Assembly (NCBI GenBank): GCA_900552845.1 | Contig: USBC01000049.1 | Location: forward strand, 1-10,759 | From: an uncultured Oscillospiraceae bacterium | Lineage (GTDB): Bacteria; Bacillota; Clostridia; Oscillospirales; Ruminococcaceae | Length of the DNA: 10,759 bases | Direction of reading: 5' to 3' | Shown here: in pieces, positions 1 through 6,692 of the stretch | Position numbering within the stretch: position 1 is the stretch's first letter | Layout of the letters: every line of letters begins with the position of its first letter | Made by a program: the position numbers and the translations under genes | Notes under the pieces: model-generated | Databases searched by the model: none | Seen by the model: the letters and a program-made list of their open reading frames with translations, nothing else | What the model was told of the DNA's origin: nothing

Positions 1-1416
1 TATCTGAAAGACCCGGAGAACAAGCAGCGCTGGATTATCGACGAGGAAGCTGCCGCCGTTGTGCGCCGCATCTTCCGTATGGTCATTGACGGCAAGGGTG
101 TGTACCAGATCGCGGATATTCTGTCCGAGGAAAAGGTACTCTGCCCGTCTGCCTACCTTGCCGCAAAGGGTGTCGGCAACCGCAGGAACAACAAGTTTGA
201 AGATCCCTATCGCTGGTGGGGTACGACGGTGAGCTACATTCTCGCCCGCGTGGAGTACATGGGGCATACCGTCAATTTCAAAACCTTTAAGACCTGCTAC
301 CGGGACAAGCACCGCAAGCAGGCTCCCAAAGAGGACTGGAAAATCTTTGAGAACACCCACGAAGCCATCATTGACAAGACTACATGGGAAACCGCGCAGA
401 AGCTCCGCAGGACGATCCGGCGCGGTGACCGCAATAAAGAGCCGAACCCGCTGACCGGGCTGCTCTACTGCGGCGAGTGCGGCGCTAAAATGTATAACGA
501 GCGCAGCGATGGGGACGCATACCACAAGACCCCGAAGGATAACTACGTTTGTGCTTCCTACCGCAAGAAAACGACCTCCTGCACCATTCACTTTATCCGC
601 TCGGAGATCGTCCGCGACCTGATTCTGGACGCGCTGCGGAATGTAGCAACCTATGCTAGAGCCAACAAGGAGGATTTTGAGCAGCTTGTGATGCAGACCA
701 CCTCCGACGCGAGAAAGCGCAGTCTGCAAAGCGGCAGGACGGAGCTTGACCGTATCATGCGCCGCACAAACGAGCTGGACACGCTGCTGCAAAAGCTCTA
801 TGAGGACTACGCCCTCGGACGCTTGCCGGAGAAGCGGCACGCAAAGCTCTCCGCGCAGTATGAAGCGGAGCAGGCACAGCTTGAGCAGCGCAGCGCTGAG
901 CTGATGGAGCAGATGAACGCAGAACAGGAAGAAAGCGTCAATGTTGACCGCTTCATGGAGCTGGTAGACCGCTATACGGACTTCGCCGAGCTGACCACGC
1001 CCATGCTCAATGAGTTTATCGACAAAGTGATCGTCTACGAGCGCAGGAAGATCAACCGCTATCAGTACGACCAGAGAATCGAGATTTACTTCAATTTCAT
1101 CGGCAAGGTGACGCTGCCGGAGGAAGAAACGGAAGCCGCGCCGGAAGCCCCCAAAACGCTTCACGTTGCCAGCAATTCCAGCTTTGCGCCCATCGGGGAC
1201 TACCTCTCCGCGCAGACAGCCGCAGCGATTGCGCTGCCGTTCTCCAAGGTGGAGGAACTGACCGGCAAGCCGCTTTGCAAGTCGGCGTACAAGTACGCTT
1301 CCTATTGGTATCCGGCGCAGGACAGACCGCTTTCCAATACCATCTACAACGCAGGATATGACGTTGACCGCGTAGATTTAGCTGCCGGGATCGTGTATCT
1401 GACGAAAGCCGCATAA
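1..1416 (+). CDS. Large serine recombinase (resolvase/integrase), 3' part only
   Basis: The reading frame is open from base 1, so the gene starts outside the window; 471 residues are visible and the N-terminal catalytic resolvase domain is missing. The visible part starts in the recombinase domain (DEEAAAVVRRIFRMVIDGKG, typical of Tn4451 TnpX-type and phage/ICE serine integrases). Next comes a zinc ribbon with C157-x2-C160 and C184-x9-C194, then a charged coiled-coil stretch at about residues 235-310, then a DUF4368-like tail (RRKINRYQYDQRIEIYFNFIGKV). The last ~75 residues (about 395-471) form an extra small domain with an ordered pattern: YL, then SKVEELTGKPL, SAYKYASYW, AGYDVDRVDL. This enzyme class cuts and rejoins DNA at att sites to move an element. 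A terminator follows directly. The class is clear; the specific element is unknown. Confidence 0.93.
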   Translation, partial: YLKDPENKQRWIIDEEAAAVVRRIFRMVIDGKGVYQIADILSEEKVLCPSAYLAAKGVGNRRNNKFEDPYRWWGTTVSYILARVEYMGHTVNFKTFKTCYRDKHRKQAPKEDWKIFENTHEAIIDKTTWETAQKLRRTIRRGDRNKEPNPLTGLLYCGECGAKMYNERSDGDAYHKTPKDNYVCASYRKKTTSCTIHFIRSEIVRDLILDALRNVATYARANKEDFEQLVMQTTSDARKRSLQSGRTELDRIMRRTNELDTLLQKLYEDYALGRLPEKRHAKLSAQYEAEQAQLEQRSAELMEQMNAEQEESVNVDRFMELVDRYTDFAELTTPMLNEFIDKVIVYERRKINRYQYDQRIEIYFNFIGKVTLPEEETEAAPEAPKTLHVASNSSFAPIGDYLSAQTAAAIALPFSKVEELTGKPLCKSAYKYASYWYPAQDRPLSNTIYNAGYDVDRVDLAAGIVYLTKAA

Positions 1417-1423
1417 TTGAACG

Positions 1424-1471
1424 AACACCCCGCACCGTGCGTTTACAGAACGCATGGTGCGGGGTGTTTTT
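1424..1471 (+). terminator. Rho-independent terminator of the recombinase gene
   Basis: An 18-bp stem (1424-1441 with 1451-1468, one G-U pair) has a 9-nt loop and runs into a T-tract starting within the 3' arm. It lies 8 nt after the stop codon. Confidence 0.93.
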
Positions 1472-1905
1472 GCGTTTTCAGCGGTTTTAGGCGGGATATT
1501 CGATGCCCTGTACGCAGGACGCACCTTTGCGCTTCACGGAATCGGACGATAACCAGCTAAACCGCAAAAGGTCACGCGAAACCACGCACCGGCTGTACTG
1601 TGCCGTGAATCGCGGAACGGTGCAATCCATACGCGCAGACGGCAGATACTTCACGAATCCGGCAAGCATTGATTTTTTCCCGCTTGATTCTAAGCCCCTT
1701 TTCTCCGAAAATCACTGCAAATTCAGCTCGTTCGCAAAGTGTTTACAGTTTCATTTGAAAAACCATCTTGACAATATTCATCGGATTTGATGTTTTACCG
1801 GTAAAGAGAAGTCCTCTCACCAATACGGACGAAGCGAGAGAAATTTGCAGTGAAAGCGTTGAGTTCGCACAAAGATTTACAAAAAGTTTGCAATATTAGG
1901 AGATG
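1472..1905. other. Gene-free junction next to the recombinase; candidate element end
   Basis: No convincing gene lies between the recombinase terminator and the hydrolase gene. The base composition changes from GC-rich (1500-1670) to AT-rich (1675-1900). The AT-rich half holds an imperfect inverted repeat, an imperfect direct repeat and a 12-bp perfect palindrome (listed separately). A TTGACA at 1768-1773 has only a poor -10 (TGTTTT, 1791-1796), so a promoter there is weak at best. Serine integrase att sites usually lie close to the recombinase gene, so one end of the mobile element may be in this stretch; the exact boundary cannot be fixed from one sequence. Confidence 0.5.
1712..1881. repeat. 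Compound inverted and direct repeat around a 12-bp palindrome
   Basis: TCACTGCAAATT (1712-1723) recurs inverted as AATTTGCAGTGA (1842-1853). The match extends to 19 nt with three mismatches (1712-1730 and 1835-1853). Just after each arm is a direct repeat, GTTCGCAAAGTGTTTACA (1730-1747) and GTTCGCACAAAGATTTACA (1863-1881). Between the arms, TTTACCGGTAAA (1794-1805) is a perfect palindrome. Possible roles are a recombination site for the neighbouring serine recombinase or a regulator-binding region; neither is shown. Confidence 0.6.
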
Positions 1906-1997
1906 GTGCAAGGGAAACGGGCTTCGCGGCGGTTGGGGTGCAGGAGACCGGTTTGTCGAGGAATATCCCTGGCGTAGGCGGAGCCTTTCCCTTGCAC
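1906..1997. repeat. 92-nt long-hairpin element (structured RNA or miniature repeat)
   Basis: The ends GTGCAAGGGAAA (1906-1917) and TTTCCCTTGCAC (1986-1997) pair perfectly over 12 bp. After a 2-nt bulge the stem continues for 8 bp (1920-1927 with 1978-1985, one G-U). The inner ~50 nt are purine-rich and can form smaller helices. There is no T-tract, so it is not a terminator. I looked for SRP RNA, 6S, tmRNA and common riboswitch signatures and recognised none. The right arm contains the -35 of the next promoter, so it cannot be a full leader of that transcript. TTAGG occurs on both sides (1896-1900 and 2005-2009), which would fit a small inserted element but may be chance. Confidence 0.6.
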
Positions 1998-2020
1998 AGC
2001 TGCCTTAGGTATATTATAAT
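1992..2020 (+). promoter_or_regulatory. Sigma-A promoter for the DUF2974 gene and probably the aro genes
   Basis: TTGCAC (1992-1997), 17-nt spacer, TATAAT (2015-2020). Transcription would start near 2027, which supports the ATG at 2050 over the earlier in-frame GTG at 2026. It is the only strong promoter seen upstream of aroB and aroE-aroK. Confidence 0.82.
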
Positions 2021-2049
2021 GACAGGTGAAGGTGAGGTGTGTTTTTGCT

Positions 2050-3168
2050 ATGACAACGCTGTTCGACTATCTGCTTTGGCGGGGCGATCTGCCGCTTGCC
2101 GCCGATCCCATTAATGAAGTGGACGGAGTCATTCTGGCACGGCTTTCCTATATGCCCTTTGAGCGCATTTTGGAGCGGGAAAGCACCCAACCCATCACGG
2201 TAGAGGAGACCGCACGCCGTCTGCTGGCGCTGCCGGATATCGAAACGGCGGTGCGGCGGCGCGGTGATACCGACCTTTTGCGGGCACTGGCGGAAAGCCC
2301 CCGCTTCGGCCGTATGGCGCTAAGTGCCTATGCCGACCATCTGGATTCCGAAAGCCAGACCCAGTTTTCTGCCATTACCGTGGCACTGGAGCCGGAGCAT
2401 ACCGCCGTTATTTACCGCGGCACCGATAACACCCTCATCGGCTGGAAAGAGGATTTCAATATGGGCTTTGTCTGCCCGGTGCCGGGGCAGCTTTTGGCGG
2501 TAGACTATCTGCAGAGGGCTGCGGAGCGCTTCTCCGGTCGGCTGACGGTCTGCGGGCACTCTAAGGGCGGGAATTTTGCGGTTTACGCTGCGGCGTTCTG
2601 CGGCGAGACGGTGCAGCGCCGCATCGGGACGGTCTATAATTTTGACGGTCCCGGATTTGACGGCACGGTACTGACGCAGGAGGGCTACCGGCGGGTCTGC
2701 GACCGGATTCAAACCTATGTGCCGCAGTCCTCGGTGGTTGGCATGCTGCTGGGGCATGAGGAAAGGTACACCATCGTCCACAGTGAGCAGACCTTTTTGC
2801 AGCAGCACGATACCTACTCCTGGGAGGTGCAGCGAAAGGGCTTTCACTGTATGGATACCGTGGACAACAGCAGCCGCTTTGTAGATTACACGCTGAAGGC
2901 ATGGCTGGCGGAGATGACTCCCGCCCAGCGGGAGCAGTTTGTGGACGCCATTTACGAGGTGATGCGGCAGACCAACGCCCGCACCCTGCGGCAGATGAAT
3001 GAAAACTGGTTTGCCAGTGCCACCAGCATGCTGCACTCTGCAAAAAACATGGACGAGGAGACCCGTCGGGCGGTAACGCACGCTTTGGGACTTTTGGTAC
3101 GCGCAGCCCGTGACGGGCTGTACCATGTGGTGCAGGATCAGCAGGAAAGCGATAAGCCGCAGAATTAA
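2050..3168 (+). CDS. DUF2974 (Mbeg1-like) alpha/beta-hydrolase-fold protein
   Basis: The 372-residue protein has the usual N-terminus of the Mbeg1-like/DUF2974 family (TLFDYLLWRGDLPLAADPIN, then EVDGVILARLSY). It contains RGTDNTLIGWKEDF (R123-D126), like the oxyanion segment of class 3 lipases, and a nucleophile elbow G169-H-S171-K-G173. H253 in QQHDTYSWEV is a plausible catalytic histidine. There is no signal peptide or membrane segment, so it is probably cytoplasmic. The family resembles lipases, but the natural substrate is not established. I chose ATG 2050 because AAGGTGAGG (2029-2037) precedes it and the promoter excludes GTG 2026. A three-hairpin element and aroB follow on the same strand with no T-tailed terminator between, so co-transcription with aroB is possible. 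Functional linkage to the shikimate genes is not obvious. Confidence 0.85.
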   Translation: MTTLFDYLLWRGDLPLAADPINEVDGVILARLSYMPFERILERESTQPITVEETARRLLALPDIETAVRRRGDTDLLRALAESPRFGRMALSAYADHLDSESQTQFSAITVALEPEHTAVIYRGTDNTLIGWKEDFNMGFVCPVPGQLLAVDYLQRAAERFSGRLTVCGHSKGGNFAVYAAAFCGETVQRRIGTVYNFDGPGFDGTVLTQEGYRRVCDRIQTYVPQSSVVGMLLGHEERYTIVHSEQTFLQQHDTYSWEVQRKGFHCMDTVDNSSRFVDYTLKAWLAEMTPAQREQFVDAIYEVMRQTNARTLRQMNENWFASATSMLHSAKNMDEETRRAVTHALGLLVRAARDGLYHVVQDQQESDKPQN

Positions 3169-3216
3169 AGTCGAATCAAGACCGGATTTGGATAGAACGG
3201 GGATGCGGCAGGGGAG

Positions 3217-3331
3217 CCGCCCGCAGGGCGACCCGTCCTTGCGGGACGGGTCGGACGGGGCTTTGCCCCGTCCGGCGGCGGGCTGCGCCCGCCGCCCTGC
3301 GGGCGGGTCTTCCTGCTGCCCCACGCCCTGC
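3217..3331. repeat. Three-hairpin GC-rich intergenic element, copy 1
   Basis: Outer arms CCGCCCGCAGGGC (3217-3229) and GCCCTGCGGGCGG (3294-3306) are perfect complements. They enclose three adjoining hairpins: 3230-3252 (9-bp stem), 3253-3273 (9-bp stem, TTT loop) and 3274-3296 (10-bp stem, TGC loop). The last hairpin shares three bases with the outer arm. A GCCCTGC motif follows at 3325-3331. It lies between the DUF2974 gene and aroB. There is no T-tract, so it is not a standard terminator. Confidence 0.85.
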
Positions 3332-3392
3332 CGGAGCCCGCATAAACCATATCCCAAAAACCGAGAGAGAAGCAGAAAGGCGGCGTGAAGCG

Positions 3393-4436
3393 ATGAAATT
3401 CTTCGTACATACCCAAAAGCCCTACCCCGTGGTGATGGCTCATGATCTTTTTGACTGCCTTGGGGAGATGGTGCTGCAGCTGCACCCCCGCTGCAAAGTA
3501 GCGCTGCTGTGCGATGACTATGTTTACTCGGAGTACGGGCAGCAGGTCGTGCGGGCTCTGGAAAGCGAAAGCTACCGCCCCTGCCACATTGCACTGCCTG
3601 CCGGTGAAGCCTGCAAAGCATGGGCTGTACTGGGTGAGGTGCTGGAAACGCTGGCGGTGGAAGGCTTTACCCGCGGCGACCTGCTGCTGGCGCTGGGCGG
3701 CGGCAGTACCTGCGACCTTGGCGGGCTGGCGGCGGCGCTGTATCACCGCGGCATGGGAGTGGTTTATCTTCCTACAACGCTGCTTGCCGGTGTCGATGCC
3801 GCCATCGGCGGAAAAACGGCGGTGGACCTGCCTGCCGGGAAAAACCTTGCCGGTGTGATCCGGCAGCCGCTGGCAGTCATTTTTGACGAGAACTGCCTGG
3901 ATACGCTGTCCGAGGAAGCAATGGCGGATGGCATGGCGGAAGCCATCAAGACCGGCATTCTGGCGGGAGACAAGCTGTGGGAACTGGTGAACGATCCCGA
4001 CCCCTTTTACACCTCCATCATGGAGCACTGCGCCGAGTACAAGGCGCAGGTGGTCGCTGAGGACGAGCTGGATAACAACTGTCGGCTGGCACTTAATTTG
4101 GGGCATACCGTCGGGCACGCCATAGAGCGGCACAGCGACTACACCGTTACTCACGGCAAGGCGGTGGCAATCGGCCTGGCGACGATGGCGCGCGCCGGAG
4201 CGGCGCTGGGCTGGTGCTGCTCCGAGACTGCCGAGCAAATTCTGTCGGCGCTGCGGCTGCACGGCTTGCCGGTGCGGTATGACTGCCGCCCCGAGGAGCT
4301 GCTGCCCTACCTGTGGGGCGATAAAAAGCGGCAGGGTGAGACGCTGACGGCGGTGCTGCCCCTCTCCATCGGCAGGTGCGCCCTGAAAAAGATGGATCAG
4401 ACGCAGCTTTTGCAGCTGCTGCGGAAGGGGCTGTGA
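3393..4436 (+). CDS. aroB: 3-dehydroquinate synthase
   Basis: The 347-residue protein, of normal family length, converts DAHP to 3-dehydroquinate (second shikimate step) using NAD+ and a divalent metal in the cytoplasm. The NAD-binding motif reads G102-GGSTCDLGG, a variant of the usual GGGVxGDxxGF. PTTLLAGVDAAIGGKTAVDL and PAGKN follow, as expected. The metal ligands fit E183 (in GMAEAIKTGI), H238 (LGHTVGHAIE) and H254 (THGKAVAIG); the 16-residue spacing of the two histidines matches the family. The start is ATG 3393, with AAAGGCGG (3376-3383) as the likely ribosome site. No promoter is seen directly upstream, so it is likely read from the promoter at 1992-2020. aroE-aroK follows after 217 nt containing copy 2 of the repeat. 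Confidence 0.96.
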   Translation: MKFFVHTQKPYPVVMAHDLFDCLGEMVLQLHPRCKVALLCDDYVYSEYGQQVVRALESESYRPCHIALPAGEACKAWAVLGEVLETLAVEGFTRGDLLLALGGGSTCDLGGLAAALYHRGMGVVYLPTTLLAGVDAAIGGKTAVDLPAGKNLAGVIRQPLAVIFDENCLDTLSEEAMADGMAEAIKTGILAGDKLWELVNDPDPFYTSIMEHCAEYKAQVVAEDELDNNCRLALNLGHTVGHAIERHSDYTVTHGKAVAIGLATMARAGAALGWCCSETAEQILSALRLHGLPVRYDCRPEELLPYLWGDKKRQGETLTAVLPLSIGRCALKKMDQTQLLQLLRKGL

Positions 4437-4446
4437 CCCCTTTCCG
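4422..4446 (+). other. Hairpin over the aroB stop codon
   Basis: CGGAAGGGG (4422-4430) pairs with CCCCTTTCCG (4437-4446) apart from a one-base bulge, and the stop codon lies in the loop. No T-tract follows. It could slow 3' decay or be chance in GC-rich sequence. Confidence 0.4.
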
Positions 4447-4475
4447 GGAAGCTGTATTTTGAGAAGAAACACCGA

Positions 4476-4594
4476 GGGACGGGCGCCGCAGGCGTTTCGG
4501 GCTATGCCCGAATCCGGCGGCAAAGCCGCCGAGACCGCCGGAGGCGGTCTGCCTGCGGCGCCCATACCGTCCCGCGGCTTGCAGAAAGCCCTGC
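4476..4594. repeat. Three-hairpin GC-rich intergenic element, copy 2
   Basis: Outer arms GGGCGCCGCAGGC (4481-4493) and GCCTGCGGCGCCC (4551-4563) are perfect complements, extended by GGGAC (4476-4480) with GTCCC (4569-4573) across a 5-nt bulge. Inside are three hairpins: 4496-4512 (7 bp, TAT loop), 4515-4531 (7 bp, AAA loop) and 4532-4550 (8 bp, GGA loop). GCCCTGC follows at 4588-4594. The stem sequences differ from copies 1 and 3 but stay paired, so structure is conserved more than sequence. It lies between aroB and aroE-aroK. Confidence 0.87.
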
Positions 4595-4653
4595 GAGGGG
4601 AGTTGTTCTACCCTCCCCGGGCAGAAACAACATAACCGGGAGGAGGTATCGCC

Positions 4654-5880
4654 ATGCGGTACGGATTGATCGGGTATCCATTGGGACACAGCTTTTCTCC
4701 GCTGCTGCATCGGCGGCTGGCGGATATCGACTATGAGCTTTTCCCGCTGCCGGAGGAGCAGTTTGAGGCATTTATGGCGGCACGGGATTTCTCAGCGGTT
4801 AATGTAACCATTCCCTACAAGCAGCGGGTGCTGCCTTATTGCGACCGTCTTACCCCGGCGGCACAGCGCTGCGGCAGCGTCAACCTGCTGAAAAAAGAGC
4901 GGGACGGCACCCTGACCGGCGACAACACCGATCTGGCGGGTCTTACCTTTCTGCTGCGGCAGAACGGCTGGGAGCTGACCGGTAAAACGGTGGTGATTCT
5001 GGGCAGCGGCGGTACGGGACATACTGCAAAAGCTGCGGCGGCGGAGCTGGGGGCTGCCGAGATCGCCGTGGTAAGCCGCAGCGGAGAGTTGAACTATCAG
5101 AACCTTTCCGACCGGTTCGGCTGCCGATCCTTCTTTCTTATTAACACCACTCCGGTGGGAATGTCGCCCGGCTGCAATGCAACACCACTGGATCTGCGGG
5201 AATTCCCGCAGTGTCTTGGGGTCGCCGATGTGGTCTACAATCCCCTGCGCACCCGACTGTGCCAGCAGGCGGCTGCGCTCGGCATTCCCGCATGCGGGGG
5301 ACTTTTGATGCTGGCGGCGCAGGCGGCTGCGGCGGAATATGCCTTTGGTGCAGCCGTGCCGAAACCGGAGACGGTGCTGCGGGTCTGCGGCGAGCTGCGG
5401 CGGGAGCAGGAAAATCTGGTGCTGATCGGAATGCCGGGCAGCGGAAAGACGACCGTCGGGCAGCGGGCGGCAAGGCTGATGGATCGGGAATTCATCGACT
5501 GCGACGAGCGCTACCTTGCCGAATACGGTATCCTGCCGGAGGAGGAGCTCCTGCAAAACGGCGAGCCATATTTCCGGCAGCGGGAGACTGCGCTGCTGCA
5601 AAAGCTCTCTCTGCAAAACGGCTGTGTTATTGCGGCGGGCGGTGGTGCGGTGCTGCGTGCCGAAAATGTTTCTCTGCTGCGTCAGAACGGGCGGCTGTGC
5701 CTGCTGCAGCGCCCTACGGCACTGCTGGCGCGGGAGGGCAGACCCCTTTCCCGCGATCTGCCGGAGCTGTACCGGCAGCGGCTGCCGCTGTACCTTGCGG
5801 CGGCGGATTTTACCGTGATGAATGACGGGCTGCCGCAGGATACGGCGGCTCGTCTGGTGCGGGAATTTGCTTTGATTTGA
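4654..5880 (+). CDS. aroE-aroK: Fused shikimate dehydrogenase - shikimate kinase
   Basis: One 408-residue protein carries two consecutive cytoplasmic enzymes. Residues ~1-247 are AroE (3-dehydroshikimate to shikimate, NADPH): shikimate-binding S13/S15 in GHSFSP, catalytic K56 in NVTIPYK, D93 in DNTDLAG, Rossmann loop GSGGTG (117-122), then INTTPVGM and DVVYNPLRTRL. Residues ~253-408 are AroK (shikimate to shikimate 3-phosphate, ATP): Walker A GMPGSGKTT with K265, FIDCDE, FRQRE, the AAGGGAVL glycine loop, lid REGRPLSR and QRLPLY. All key residues of both halves are present, so both are expected to be active. The linker is short (about RREQEN) and both halves are near minimal length. The start is ATG 4654, with GGGAGGAGG (4638-4646) seven bases before it. 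The fusion is continuous in one frame with no sign of frameshift. Confidence 0.96.
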   Translation: MRYGLIGYPLGHSFSPLLHRRLADIDYELFPLPEEQFEAFMAARDFSAVNVTIPYKQRVLPYCDRLTPAAQRCGSVNLLKKERDGTLTGDNTDLAGLTFLLRQNGWELTGKTVVILGSGGTGHTAKAAAAELGAAEIAVVSRSGELNYQNLSDRFGCRSFFLINTTPVGMSPGCNATPLDLREFPQCLGVADVVYNPLRTRLCQQAAALGIPACGGLLMLAAQAAAAEYAFGAAVPKPETVLRVCGELRREQENLVLIGMPGSGKTTVGQRAARLMDREFIDCDERYLAEYGILPEEELLQNGEPYFRQRETALLQKLSLQNGCVIAAGGGAVLRAENVSLLRQNGRLCLLQRPTALLAREGRPLSRDLPELYRQRLPLYLAAADFTVMNDGLPQDTAARLVREFALI

Positions 5881-5904
5881 AAAAGCGGGTGCGGACAGCA
5901 GGCC

Positions 5905-6022
5905 GCCCCGCAGGGACGCCGGCGCAGCCGGCGGGTCGCGGCATTTGCCGCGGCTCAGCGCCCGCCCCCGGTGGGGGCGGGCGCTGCCCTGCGGGGCAGC
6001 TCTGCCGGGTCGGAAGCCCTGC
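5905..6022. repeat. Three-hairpin GC-rich intergenic element, copy 3
   Basis: Outer arms GCCCCGCAGGG (5905-5915) and CCCTGCGGGGC (5987-5997) are perfect complements. They enclose hairpins 5917-5933 (7 bp, GCA loop), 5937-5952 (6-7 bp, ATTT or TT loop) and 5957-5985 (13 bp, GGT loop). GCCCTGC follows at 6016-6022, 19 nt after the outer arm as in copy 1. It lies between aroE-aroK and the terminator before aroQ. Confidence 0.87.
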
Positions 6023-6029
6023 CGAATAT

Positions 6030-6062
6030 AAAAACGGGGAGGAAAATTCCCTCCCTGTTTTT
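6030..6062 (+). terminator. Rho-independent terminator between aroE-aroK and aroQ
   Basis: A 13-bp stem (6030-6042 with 6050-6062, one G-U) ends in five T. It ends only 30 nt before the aroQ start and no promoter is visible in between. aroQ expression would then depend on read-through or on a promoter hidden in the GC-rich element. Confidence 0.85.
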
Positions 6063-6091
6063 CACAAGAACTGACGAAATGGGGGAAATCC

Positions 6092-6529
6092 ATGAAGCTG
6101 TTTATCATCAACGGGCCGAACCTGGATATGCTGGGGATTCGGGAGCCGGAGATTTACGGGAAGGAAAGCTATGCCAATCTGGAGCAGTACCTGCACCGGA
6201 ATGCCGCTGAGCTGGGGCTGGAGATCGAGGTGTTTCAGTCCAACCACGAGGGTGCACTCATTGATGAGATCCACCGCGCATATTTTGAAAAGGCGGACGG
6301 TATCATCATCAATGCCGGCGGCTACACCCACACCAGTATCGCACTGATGGACGCCTTGCTTTCGGTCTCGCTGCCGGTCATTGAGGTGCATCTTTCCGAT
6401 CCCGGCAGCCGTGAGGAATTCCGGCACCGCAGCTATGTGGCGATGGCGGCAAGAGCAAGCGTGGTGGGGCTGGGCTTTAAGGGCTATCGCCGCGCTATGG
6501 AGCTTTTGAGGGCGATGGCTGGACGCTGA
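6092..6529 (+). CDS. aroQ: Type II 3-dehydroquinate dehydratase
   Basis: The 145-residue protein has the standard type II length and converts 3-dehydroquinate to 3-dehydroshikimate, the step between AroB and AroE. It opens with IINGPNLDMLG. Active-site residues line up with the Mycobacterium tuberculosis enzyme at a constant offset of minus one: R17, Y22, N74, H80, H100 and R111; QSNHEG (49-54) and REEFRHRS are also present. The usual asparagine after EVHLS is replaced by DPGS (103-106), a mild variation. GGGGGA (6081-6086 region) is the likely ribosome site. The enzyme is a cytoplasmic dodecamer in characterised members. It sits after a terminator, which is unusual for a gene inside an aro cluster. 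Confidence 0.96.
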   Translation: MKLFIINGPNLDMLGIREPEIYGKESYANLEQYLHRNAAELGLEIEVFQSNHEGALIDEIHRAYFEKADGIIINAGGYTHTSIALMDALLSVSLPVIEVHLSDPGSREEFRHRSYVAMAARASVVGLGFKGYRRAMELLRAMAGR

Positions 6530-6606
6530 TTTACCATCGGCGGTATTTTGCAGATGCAAGCCAAAACAAAAGCCTCAAAAAGCCTTTGATTTAGCGGAAA
6601 ATCACA

Positions 6607-6635
6607 TTGACTTCACCAATGCAGCGTGATAAAAT
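6607..6635 (+). promoter_or_regulatory. Sigma-A promoter for glnN
   Basis: TTGACT (6607-6612), 17-nt spacer, TAAAAT (6630-6635): five of six matches in each box. The leader would be about 50 nt. No clear T-tailed terminator for aroQ lies upstream; TACC/GGTA at 6533-6546 is too weak to call. Confidence 0.85.
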
Positions 6636-6692
6636 TAGGAACATATTTTTTGGAGAAAGCATAAGCTTTTCGCCGCAAGGGAGTGAATTCTG

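Noticed and set aside
1503..1790. Open frame of 95 codons after the recombinase terminator
   Set aside because: No ribosome site or promoter, no recognisable domain, and its composition shifts midway with the local GC change; likely chance.
2026..2049. Upstream in-frame GTG start for the DUF2974 gene
   Set aside because: It would lie at the predicted transcription start with no ribosome site; the family N-terminus begins at ATG 2050.
3110..3388. 92-codon plus frame across the first three-hairpin element
   Set aside because: Encodes only the hairpin repeats and has no ribosome site.
2320..3621. 433-codon open frame on the minus strand antisense to the hydrolase gene
   Set aside because: Arises from GC-rich codon use of the real gene and crosses the hairpin element; low-complexity product.
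4481..4563. Cloverleaf-like fold considered as a tRNA
   Set aside because: No T-psi-C or D-loop consensus, no CCA-type acceptor, and hairpins have three-base loops.
3165..4565. 466-codon minus-strand open frame opposite aroB
   Set aside because: aroB has full family motifs on the plus strand; the antisense product is rich in Q, R, P and H without a domain.
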